From assembly GCA_900556365.1 (NCBI GenBank), contig USOG01000027.1, forward strand, positions 1-12,515: a stretch of DNA of 12,515 bases, read 5' to 3'. The notes under the pieces are model-generated. The model was not told the DNA's origin. It made no database searches and saw nothing but the letters and a program-made list of their open reading frames with translations. Shown in pieces: positions 1-5,572 of this stretch. This DNA is from an uncultured Collinsella sp. (lineage in GTDB: Bacteria; Actinomycetota; Coriobacteriia; Coriobacteriales; Coriobacteriaceae). The translations under genes and the position numbers were made by a program. Within the stretch, counting starts at the first letter, position 1; every line of letters begins with the position of its first letter.

Positions 1-93
<93 letters not shown>

Positions 94-117
94 CTTTTGC
101 CGCATACCTCCCCTGTC

Positions 118-166
118 GGCCGCACGTGAGTCCCTCCACGGGATCGCATGCGGCCTTTTTTGTTTT
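118..166 (+). terminator. Rho-independent terminator after the GH1 gene
   Basis: Arms GGCCGCA (118-124) and TGCGGCC (149-155) pair perfectly and are followed directly by a T-rich tract (156-166). It sits 25 bases after the GH1 stop codon, so it most likely ends that transcript. Confidence 0.8.
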
Positions 167-183
167 GCCCGGGCCTGGGCCTG

Positions 184-252
184 TCGTTTGTCTCGATCTG
201 TAACATCTAGCAGGGATTTTCGGCCCTACCTGTTACAGATCAAGACAAACGA
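184..252. repeat. Hairpin repeat, copy 1 of 3 (80-bp period)
   Basis: The left arm at 184-205 (core TCTCGATCTGTAACA) pairs with the right arm at 231-252 (core TGTTACAGATCAAGACA), with one mismatch over about 22 bp. The central part contains CGGCCCTACC, which is also present in copy 2. Homologous positions recur exactly 80 bp and 160 bp downstream. Function is unknown; it could be a REP-like intergenic repeat or a tandem operator. Confidence 0.8.
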
Positions 253-266
253 GCGGCCCGAACTTG

Positions 267-332
267 CAGATCTCGATCTGTAACACGTAACCGAGTATTC
301 CGGCCCTACCTGTTACAGATCGAGACAAACGT
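267..332. repeat. Hairpin repeat, copy 2 of 3
   Basis: The left arm at 271-285 and right arm at 311-325 are perfect complements (TCTCGATCTGTAACA against TGTTACAGATCGAGA). The arm start lies exactly 80 bp after the matching base of copy 1. The central CGGCCCTACC is identical to copy 1. Confidence 0.8.
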
Positions 333-347
333 TCGAACCAATCCAAA

Positions 348-407
348 CAATCTCAATCTGTAACGTTTGGCCGAGTTTTTCGGTCCCGACCGTTACTGAT
401 TGAGACA
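348..407. repeat. Hairpin repeat, copy 3 of 3 (diverged)
   Basis: The left arm TCTCAATCTGTAACG begins at 351 and the right arm CGTTACTGATTGAGACA begins at 391, again at 80-bp register. Several arm changes are compensated on the other side (for example TCTCAAT with ATTGAGA; the terminal A to G paired with T to C). This suggests selection for pairing rather than for primary sequence. The loop contains CCGAGTTTTTCGG, which may form a small inner hairpin. Confidence 0.75.
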
Positions 408-477
408 ATTAGATAGTCAAATCCGCGCTTTCCAAGCAACTGTGAAGCGCGTCTCTCTTCTATTTTTTTCGATATCA

Positions 478-530
478 CGAACATACTTTCGGTATCATTT
501 AAACCCAATATGATACCGAAAGTATGTTCG
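478..530. repeat. Perfect 21-bp inverted repeat with 11-nt loop
   Basis: Bases 478-498 (ending TTTCGGTATCAT) are the exact reverse complement of 510-530 (starting ATGATACCGAAA). The loop 499-509 is AT-rich. No T tract follows, so it is not a normal terminator. It lies about 225 bp upstream of the AlbA_2-type regulator start and may be an operator or a mobile palindromic repeat. Bases 408-477 and 531-639 hold no gene or other structure that I can support. Confidence 0.75.
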
Positions 531-639
531 GCCCCGCTGAAAGACTTCGTACGCTAACCCAACCAAGTTGCAGATCCACGAACTCCGTCAATCTTCCGAG
601 CGCCCACGAATCCCAATTTATGCGTCATATCACGTCACG

Positions 640-730
640 TTGACACGAATAATGACTCGTAATTTTTTCATGTCACAATTTTGACGTGTAAAGTGGCGTG
701 TAAAATTTTGCGTGTCATTATTCGTGTCAA
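640..730. promoter_or_regulatory. Dyad and CGTGTMA motif array upstream of the AlbA_2 regulator
   Basis: A perfect 17-bp inverted repeat lies at 640-656 and 714-730 (arms TTGACACGAATAATGAC and its complement), ending 24 bp before the chosen ATG. CGTGTCA occurs at 711-717 and 723-729, its complement TGACACG at 641-647, and related CGTGTAA at 685-691 and 697-703. A TTGACA box at 640-645 could be a -35, but no -10 at 17 bp is convincing. The density of one heptamer right before a DNA-binding protein gene suggests an autoregulatory operator. Confidence 0.5.
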
Positions 731-754
731 GTGAAAGCGAAACGGAGAGATATA

Positions 755-2011
755 ATGCAAGAGACGAAAGATCTTGAGTTCAAGGAAAGCGTCACCAATT
801 CGTTCCTTAAAACCGTTTCTGCTTATGCAAACAGCACAGGAGGACGCGTTCTATTTGGGATTAACGACGACGGAAAAATCGTAGGCCTCAAAGACCCCAA
901 GCAGACCTGCCTGGATATCGAAAACAAGATTAACGATTCGATTATTCCCCAGCCCGATTACTCCCTAAAAATCAACGAGCCCGATGCAACCGTAGAGCTT
1001 ACGGTCCTTCCCGGCAGATCGAAGCCTTATCTATACCGCTCGAAGGCGTACAAGCGCAATGACACAGCAACCATACCAGTTGATGCCCTAGGACTTTCGC
1101 GCCTTGTGCTCGAGGGTCAGAACCTCCCCTTTGAACAGCTCCCGGCAAACAAACAAGATTTATCTTTCACCGTTTTAGAGAATCGTCTAACTGCAAAGTT
1201 ATCGCTTCAGTCGTTCACAACCGACATTCTCAAAACCCTCGGCCTGCTCGATGATACCGGGGCCTACAATAACGCAGCGGAGCTGCTCGCGGACGAGAAC
1301 GGCTTCCCAGGCATCGACATTGCAGTATTTGGTGACACCATCAACCTCATTAAGCAGCGCAAGACCCTTGAGCATGCATCGGTTTTAGCTGAAATTGACG
1401 GCGCTCTTGAGCTATTCGAAGCTCAGTACTGTTACGAAGAGATTAAGGGAATGGAGCGAATCCGCAAGGAGCTCATTCCACTTGAGGCGTTCCGTGAGGC
1501 AATAACCAACGCGATCGTTCATAGGACCTGGGATGTACCAGCGCACATCCGCATCTCGATGTTCGACGACCGCGTGGAAGTCGCCTCACCCGGCGGATTG
1601 CCGGCAAGCATGACTGTCGATGAGTACCTATCCGATATGCTGTCCGTTAGGCGTAACCGCATTCTTGCCGAAGTCTTTTTACGTCTGGGCCTTATCGAGG
1701 CGTTCGGCACAGGTATCATGCGAATCCGAGACACTTATAAAGACAGCATCAAAAAGCCTCGTTTTCAAGTTTCGGACAACGCCATTGTGGTCACACTTCC
1801 TCTACTCATGGATAACCCGGGACTCGAAGGCGACGAACTTACCGTATTCGAGCTGCTGAGTGGAGTGCGCCCCCAATCGACAAGTGAGCTTGCGGCCAAA
1901 GTAACCTTTAGCCGCTCAAAGCTACTTCGCATCCTCAAAAAACTCGCTGAGGCAGGCCTGGCCACAGTTGAAGGCGCCGGCAGAGGGCAGAAGTATCGCC
2001 TGCAGCGTTAG
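755..2011 (+). CDS. AlbA_2/Schlafen-type ATP-binding transcriptional regulator
   Basis: A 418-residue protein with three regions. Residues 1-120 match the AlbA_2 (Schlafen-like) domain, including LEFKES, then FLKTVSAYANSTGGRVLFGI and the 'NDDG.IVG' turn. Residues about 245-335 match the GHKL-like ATPase C-terminal fold of this family (EAITNAIVHRTW, DDRVEVASPGGLP, RNRILAEVF, EAFGTGI). Residues about 360-418 look like a winged helix (TSELAAKVTFSRSKLLRILKKL). Such proteins are annotated as predicted transcriptional regulators or helicase-related, with roles mostly unproven; some sit in defence loci. I chose ATG 755 because GGAGA lies 6 nt upstream; the earlier in-frame GTG at 731 has no good site and directly abuts the dyad arm. 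It converges with deoR with no spacer. Family assignment is firm; biological role is unknown. Confidence 0.85.
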   Translation: MQETKDLEFKESVTNSFLKTVSAYANSTGGRVLFGINDDGKIVGLKDPKQTCLDIENKINDSIIPQPDYSLKINEPDATVELTVLPGRSKPYLYRSKAYKRNDTATIPVDALGLSRLVLEGQNLPFEQLPANKQDLSFTVLENRLTAKLSLQSFTTDILKTLGLLDDTGAYNNAAELLADENGFPGIDIAVFGDTINLIKQRKTLEHASVLAEIDGALELFEAQYCYEEIKGMERIRKELIPLEAFREAITNAIVHRTWDVPAHIRISMFDDRVEVASPGGLPASMTVDEYLSDMLSVRRNRILAEVFLRLGLIEAFGTGIMRIRDTYKDSIKKPRFQVSDNAIVVTLPLLMDNPGLEGDELTVFELLSGVRPQSTSELAAKVTFSRSKLLRILKKLAEAGLATVEGAGRGQKYRLQR

Positions 2012-2776
2012 CTAGCAGATGACCTGCGTGTGTTCCTCGATGGCAGTGCGGTCCTCGGCGGTAATACCCGGCTCGCACACCACGGCGTCCAGGCTGTCCA
2101 GGCGGCAGAAGGTGTAGAAGTCGCGCTTGCCGATCTTGCTGGAGTCGGCGATCAGATAGCGCGAGTCTGCCTTGCTAAAGGCGAGCTGCTGGATACGACC
2201 CTCATCCATATTGGACGTAGACACGTCGCCATCCAGAATGCCGTTGGCGCCGATAAAGGCCGCATCGATGCCCAGCGCGCGCAGGGTATCCTCGGCCGTT
2301 GGTCCCACAAAAGCGGCGGTACGGCGACGGTACATACCGCCCACGAGGCACAGGTCGCAGTCTTCGCGCGCCTCGAGCAGGTTAAACACCGAAAGCGAAT
2401 TGGTCACAATGCGCAGGCGAAACGCCGGCAGCATCGAGGCCATCTGCTCAACCGTGGTGCCCGTACCCAAAAAGATGGTCGAGCCCTCCTCGATGAGCTC
2501 CACAGCGCGGCGCGCGATCTGCAGCTTTTCCTCGGCATGCTTGGTGCGCTTTTCGCTGTGCGAATACTCGTGGCGCAACATAGCGTGGGGACGGCCTTGT
2601 GCACTACGGGCTCCTCCGTGCACGCGTTCAATCTCGCCCAGACTCGCAAGTTCTTCGAGGTCGCGGCGAATCGTCATGTCCGAAACGCCCAGTGCATCCG
2701 AAATCTCCTTGACCGAGACCGTGCCCTGCTCTTCGAGCAGCTGACGAACCTTATCCTGTCGCTCTGCCTTAATCAC
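2012..2776 (-). CDS. DeoR/GlpR-family sugar-phosphate-responsive repressor
   Basis: A 254-residue protein of standard family length. Residues 6-57 form the DeoR helix-turn-helix (VSVKEISDALGVSDMTIRRDL, shortened here to its core TIRRDL, followed by the hallmark RVHGGA). Residues 75-235 form the DeoRC effector domain, with GTGTTVEQM (104-112), TNSL (125-128), VGG (145-147), FIGANGI (174-180) and SKIGKRDF (213-220), which bind phosphorylated sugars in this family. The YSHSEKR segment resembles lactose/galactose-type LacR members. The start is GTG at 2774-2776 with a GAGG site on the minus strand at about 2784-2787. It is divergent from the aldose epimerase and probably controls it and itself in response to a sugar phosphate. 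The exact effector cannot be inferred. Confidence 0.9.
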   Translation of the reverse strand: MIKAERQDKVRQLLEEQGTVSVKEISDALGVSDMTIRRDLEELASLGEIERVHGGARSAQGRPHAMLRHEYSHSEKRTKHAEEKLQIARRAVELIEEGSTIFLGTGTTVEQMASMLPAFRLRIVTNSLSVFNLLEAREDCDLCLVGGMYRRRTAAFVGPTAEDTLRALGIDAAFIGANGILDGDVSTSNMDEGRIQQLAFSKADSRYLIADSSKIGKRDFYTFCRLDSLDAVVCEPGITAEDRTAIEEHTQVIC

Positions 2777-2811
2777 GATGAATCCTCGCCGTTCTTTGCG
2801 CGCATATCATT

Positions 2812-2829
2812 CAAACAATAACGAACAAA
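2812..2829. promoter_or_regulatory. Candidate DeoR-family operator
   Basis: On the minus strand this reads TTTGTTCGTTATTGTTTG, containing two TGTTYG-like half sites in direct orientation (TTGTTCG and ATTGTTTG). DeoR/LacR-type repressors often bind TGTTT- or TTCGTT-rich direct repeats. It lies 36 bp upstream of the deoR-family start and inside the 206-bp divergent gap to the epimerase, where an autoregulatory site would be expected. No experimental support. Confidence 0.35.
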
Positions 2830-2982
2830 TTGTATCAGACTCGTACGCGTCAAAAATGAACGCCCGCACAGCTCTAATCATCACTTTTTTGAGAAAAATA
2901 CCCCCTGCTTTAGTGGGGTGTAGTGATAATCTCGCCTGTTCGCGCTACAGTTTGTCCGAAATACCTCGATGTTAGGAACCAA

Positions 2983-4035
2983 ATGATCACTTCCGAGCTT
3001 TTCGGCACCGCGCCGTGCGGTACCCCCGTTCATCGTTACACCCTCAACGGGCCCGAGATCTGCGTTCGCATTATGGACTATGGCGCCACCGTGTTGGGCA
3101 TCGACGTGCCCGACATTCCCGGCAATGTGCGCGATGTGGTGCTGGGCTTCGATAAGCTCGAGGATTACTTTGACAACCCCGCCTGCTTTGGCGCGACCAT
3201 CGGCCCCGTGGCAAACCGCACCGCGGGCGCCACGATTACCATCGCCGGCACGGACTGGCATATGCCGGCCAACGAAGGCGTCAACAACCTACACAGCGAT
3301 CTTGAGCATGGTCTGCACAAACGCGTGTGGGATGTTGAGCTCGACGAGGCCCATAACGCCGTGCGCATGACCACCTCGCTTGAGGATGGCGAGCTGGGTC
3401 TCCCCGGCAACCGCACCTTTACAGCCGTGTTTACCGTTACACACACCGGCGTCTTTCGTATCGAGTATGGCTGCGAGAGTGACCGCGCCACCTACGTGTC
3501 CATGACCAACCACACGTACTTTAACCTTGCCGGTCATAACGCCGGCATGGACTGTGAGCACTTCTTTGTTGCTAACGCTGCCCACTACCTGCCCATTGAT
3601 GACCAGAACATCCCCACCGGCGAGATTGCTCCGGTCGAGGGAACACCGTTTGACTTTCGCGAGCTCCGCCCCGTCGCTCCCGGCATGGAGGCCGACGATC
3701 CGCAGATTAAGCAGGCCCGTGGCTACGATCACTGTCTGTGCATTGACGGCTATCAGTACGGCCGTAATCTGCGCCGCGCCCTGCACGTCGAGGAGATGTG
3801 GACCGGTCGCGAGCTGGACTACTATACCACCGCACCGGGCGTTCAGCTCTACACCGGCAACTGGCTGGGCGACGAGCACGCCAAGGACGATGCCAACTAT
3901 GGCTGGGGCGCTGGCTTTGCCCTCGAGGCAGAGATGTACCCCGACACGCCGCACCAGCCGCTGTTCCCGCAGGGCATTGTGGGCCCGGGTCACCCCTACA
4001 GCAATGTGATCGAATACCACTTTATGAGGCACTAA
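2983..4035 (+). CDS. galM: Aldose 1-epimerase (galactose mutarotase family)
   Basis: A 350-residue protein of usual GalM length. It interconverts alpha and beta anomers of aldoses, classically feeding beta-D-galactose into the Leloir pathway after lactose cleavage, in the cytoplasm. Visible signatures: NRTAGA (78-83) and NNLHS (101-105) for substrate binding, NHTYFNL (176-182) with His177 as the expected catalytic acid, YDHC (248-251), and GFALEAEMYPD (311-321) with Glu315 as the likely catalytic base. The ATG at 2983 has TAGGAA 6 nt upstream. An in-frame ATG at 2923 would add 20 residues that do not resemble the family, so I rejected it. It is divergent from the DeoR regulator, its probable controller. 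True sugar specificity (galactose, glucose or another aldose) is not readable from sequence. Confidence 0.92.
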   Translation: MITSELFGTAPCGTPVHRYTLNGPEICVRIMDYGATVLGIDVPDIPGNVRDVVLGFDKLEDYFDNPACFGATIGPVANRTAGATITIAGTDWHMPANEGVNNLHSDLEHGLHKRVWDVELDEAHNAVRMTTSLEDGELGLPGNRTFTAVFTVTHTGVFRIEYGCESDRATYVSMTNHTYFNLAGHNAGMDCEHFFVANAAHYLPIDDQNIPTGEIAPVEGTPFDFRELRPVAPGMEADDPQIKQARGYDHCLCIDGYQYGRNLRRALHVEEMWTGRELDYYTTAPGVQLYTGNWLGDEHAKDDANYGWGAGFALEAEMYPDTPHQPLFPQGIVGPGHPYSNVIEYHFMRH

Positions 4036-4061
4036 GCCCACAACGCAACATATCGCACAGC

Positions 4062-4096
4062 AGCGCCCGCCGGCACCACCGCCGACGGGCGCTTTG
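4062..4096 (+). terminator. Terminator-like hairpin after the epimerase gene
   Basis: AGCGCCCG-C-CGGC (4062-4074) pairs with GCCG-A-CGGGCGCT (4081-4093), closing a 6-nt loop, 26 bp after the stop codon. The T run is short (TTTG), so termination may be partial or bidirectional. Confidence 0.65.
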
Positions 4097-4100
4097 CTAC

Positions 4101-4284
4101 CTAGTCATTGGGGACGTTCTTAAATGACTAGTCGTTCGGGACAGTCTTTAACATCAGACGAGAAGGACTGTCCCAATCTGTCGGCGCTTGGGGACGTTCC
4201 TAAAAAGCCGGCACATAAGGAACGTCCCCAAGTGCCAAGGGTGTCCCGTTTGACTAGTCATTTAAGAACGTCCCCAATGACTAG
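4101..4284. repeat. Nested palindromic repeat of Collinsella type (33-bp perfect outer arms)
   Basis: The outer arms 4101-4133 and 4252-4284 are perfect 33-bp inverted copies (each holds GGGGACGTTC or its complement, bracketed by CTAGTCA). After 3 mismatched bases, CGGGACA pairs again on the inside. Two further hairpins sit within: GGGACAGTC/GACTGTCCC (4138-4146, 4166-4174) and a 15-bp perfect pair at 4187-4201 and 4218-4232 that repeats the GGGGACGTTCC core. The element fills the gap between epimerase and PTS IIB and contains the last codons of the IIB gene. It codes for nothing itself. It resembles a family of abundant intergenic repeats I associate with Collinsella, an association that is recalled rather than searched. 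Confidence 0.85.
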
Positions 4285-4752
4285 TTGGATGGGGTCGGGA
4301 TTGGAGCTGGGGAGATAGCGGATTTCTAGCTCTATGCCGAGCTTTTGCAACTCTTTGAAGGCGGCGATGTCCGTATCGTCTACGGCGACTGCGGGCGTTA
4401 TGGGGCGCTTGCCCTCCCCCGCCTCCATATGGCCGATGCTGATCTTGGTGATGGGCACACCGCCCTTAACCAGCGCGAGCGCATCGGCGGGTGAGGCCAC
4501 CATGGTCAGAATCCATTGGCGCGGCGTTGCGGTATGAATGATGTCGATAGTCCTTTGCACCGAGAAAAACCGCGTCCAGACGCCTTCTGGCGCCGCCACC
4601 CTCATGGGTGCCCATTGGCGCGAATCCGTCGCGATCTCGTCGTTGACGATCAGAACGAGATTGGAACCAATCGCTTCGTTCCACAGCTCAACGCCTTGCC
4701 CGTAAATAAACCGATCATCGATGCGTGTGAGAAGAATCTTGGGTTGAGCCAT
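4258..4752 (-). CDS. Mannose/sorbose-family PTS IIB subunit, phosphorylation-site His replaced by Tyr
   Basis: A 164-residue protein matching PTS IIB of the mannose-fructose-sorbose family: ILLTRIDDRFIYGQG at the N terminus, VNDEIATDS, ISIGHMEAGEGKRPI, then FKELQKLGIELEIRYLPSS. In active IIB subunits the first motif reads RIDDR(L/F)IHGQV and its His takes phosphate from IIA. Here codon 4702-4704 encodes Tyr17, so normal phosphotransfer should fail. No IIA, IIC or IID gene is present nearby. I start at ATG 4752, where the family N terminus begins; a longer form from 4803 adds 17 unrelated residues. The last eight residues (VIGDVLK plus the preceding Leu) come from the flanking palindrome, implying that the original 3' end was replaced. 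It could be a regulatory relic, a phosphate-independent sugar sensor, or a decaying gene. Confidence 0.8.
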   Translation of the reverse strand: MAQPKILLTRIDDRFIYGQGVELWNEAIGSNLVLIVNDEIATDSRQWAPMRVAAPEGVWTRFFSVQRTIDIIHTATPRQWILTMVASPADALALVKGGVPITKISIGHMEAGEGKRPITPAVAVDDTDIAAFKELQKLGIELEIRYLPSSNPDPIQLVIGDVLK

Positions 4753-4841
4753 CGCTGCCCCATTCTTTTTGAGACCCGTAAGAGCAAGACATCGCATCTC
4801 CAATATTAGTGCATTTAAAGTGAGAAAAGCCGTCAGAACCC

Positions 4842-4870
4842 TTGCGCGGATGTGCGATGTCCCGTATCAT
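4842..4870 (+). promoter_or_regulatory. Sigma-70-type promoter of the tRNA-Thr gene
   Basis: TTGCGC (4842-4847) and TATCAT (4865-4870) are separated by exactly 17 bp, placing the start of transcription about 33 bp before the tRNA. Confidence 0.6.
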
Positions 4871-4909
4871 AGACAACCGTTGACGCCTCAGCTGCGCCAT
4901 CACATGGCC

Positions 4910-4985
4910 GCCAGCGTAGCTCAGTTGGTAGAGCACCGCTCTCGTAAAGCGGGGGTCACCGGTTCGAGCCCGGTCGCTGGCTCCA
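4910..4985 (+). tRNA. tRNA-Thr (anticodon CGU), CCA encoded
   Basis: A 76-nt cloverleaf. The acceptor stem GCCAGCG (4910-4916) pairs with CGCTGGC (4975-4981), followed by discriminator T and an encoded CCA. The D arm holds AGCTCAGTTGGTAGAGC. The anticodon stem CCGCT/AGCGG (4936-4940, 4948-4952) flanks loop CTCGTAA with anticodon CGT at 4943-4945. The T arm has CCGG-TTCGAGC-CCGG. It decodes ACG. tRNA 3' ends are common integration sites, and the gene content changes to defence and mobile-type genes just downstream, but no second copy of the tRNA 3' end is visible in this window. Confidence 0.95.
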
Positions 4986-4997
4986 TTGCATTAGTGC

Positions 4998-5034
4998 AGC
5001 TCAGAAGCATAATTGCTTCTGAGCTTTTTTGTTT
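4998..5034 (+). terminator. Rho-independent terminator of the tRNA gene
   Basis: A perfect 12-bp stem (AGCTCAGAAGCA at 4998-5009, complement at 5014-5025) closes a 4-nt loop and runs into TTTTTTGTTTT. It is the strongest terminator in the window. Confidence 0.92.
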
Positions 5035-5059
5035 TCTAGACTCCACGACACTCCGCAAA

Positions 5060-5104
5060 GGGGTGAAAAAGGGGTGAAATATTTTTCTAATTTTTTTCAC
5101 CCCC
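5060..5104. repeat. GGGGTGAAA direct pair and inverted copy downstream of tRNA
   Basis: GGGGTGAAA occurs at 5060-5068 and 5071-5079 (11-bp spacing) and in inverted form, TTTCACCCC, at 5096-5104. The second copy and the inverted copy frame an AT-rich centre. The layout would suit integrase or excisionase arm sites at an element end, or an operator. Not proven. Confidence 0.45.
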
Positions 5105-5133
5105 AACCATCTTCATGTAACCCTCATCAGTTA

Positions 5134-5178
5134 ACGGCCCCGAACCTTGAACATATTGCGTCCAAGGCACGGGGCCGT
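5134..5178. promoter_or_regulatory. Stable hairpin in the 5' leader of the small RHH-like gene
   Basis: ACGGCCCCG (5134-5142) pairs with CGGGGCCGT (5170-5178), with an inner CCTTG/CAAGG pair around an AT-rich apex. It lies 50 bp upstream of the small ORF. No T tract follows, so it is probably a leader structure rather than a terminator. Confidence 0.4.
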
Positions 5179-5197
5179 CACAAATAATAGAATTATA

Positions 5198-5210
5198 CGA
5201 AGTAGCTTCG
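5198..5210. promoter_or_regulatory. Short palindrome before the RHH-like gene
   Basis: CGAAG-TAG-CTTCG is a perfect dyad ending 5 bp before the AGAGGAGG ribosome site. Its right edge TTCGAT recurs in the dyad upstream of the restriction-modification gene, so both could be targets of one small regulator. Confidence 0.3.
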
Positions 5211-5227
5211 ATTAGAGGAGGGCTGTC

Positions 5228-5419
5228 ATGTCAGAGGCCCAGGCAAAAGCCAACGAGAAGTATCGCAAGGCCAACGTCAAATCTTTCAACGTCAAGTTCT
5301 TCCCGGCCGATGCCGACGTCCTGGCGTACTTCCAGGCCAAAGAGAACCGCAACCAGTACATCAAGGACCTCATCCGCAAAGATATGGAACGTTCAACGAC
5401 CGACCGGCAAGATGAGTAA
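5228..5419 (+). CDS. Small ribbon-helix-helix-like (Arc/MetJ type) protein
   Basis: A 63-residue charged protein. Residues 1-16 are basic (KANEKYRKANVK), residues 17-26 form a likely beta strand (VKSFNVKFFP), and two helices follow (DADVLAYFQAKE, then NRNQYIKDLIRKDM), the order expected of a ribbon-helix-helix DNA-binding dimer. The 'N..YIK.LI..D' pattern is common in small proteins of mobile elements. A strong AGAGGAGG ribosome site lies 5-12 bp upstream of the ATG. It precedes the Type IIL enzyme by 153 bp in the same direction, so it could act as a controller of restriction, comparable to C proteins, but this role is inferred. No catalytic residues are seen. Confidence 0.7.
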   Translation: MSEAQAKANEKYRKANVKSFNVKFFPADADVLAYFQAKENRNQYIKDLIRKDMERSTTDRQDE

Positions 5420-5537
5420 ACCCAAAATGGCAACAAGTACCTTTTGAAGCGCAATTTATATTTTCGCCCCCATCCGCCCACAACAATTATTCATTGCTGA
5501 GCTATATAGGTGAGTCACCGGACTTCCCTCCCCTACA

Positions 5538-5559
5538 ATCGAAAGCGATGGATTTCGAT
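5538..5559. promoter_or_regulatory. Candidate operator just upstream of the Type IIL gene
   Basis: ATCGAAA (5538-5544) and TTTCGAT (5553-5559) form a 7-bp dyad with an 8-bp spacer, ending 2 bp before the CAAGGAGG ribosome site. A bound repressor here would limit expression of the nuclease. A TATATA at 5503-5508 could be a -10, but its -35 is poor. Confidence 0.35.
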
Positions 5560-5572
5560 ACAAGGAGGCCAG

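Noticed and set aside
184..407. CRISPR array
   Set aside because: The repeats are spaced evenly, but each is a dyad with a partly conserved middle, there are only three, and no cas genes are present.
2030..2821. 263-residue open frame opposite the DeoR gene
   Set aside because: It is antisense to a clear family member, has no ribosome site, and the encoded sequence matches nothing recognisable.
2923..2982. N-terminal extension of the aldose epimerase
   Set aside because: The 20 extra residues are unlike the family and the ATG at 2983 has a better ribosome site.
3289..4041. 250-residue open frame opposite galM
   Set aside because: A shadow of the epimerase reading frame in GC-rich DNA.
5060..5135. 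Hammerhead-like CTGATGA on the minus strand followed by GAAA
   Set aside because: The segment between the two cores cannot form stem II because the needed complementary bases are absent.
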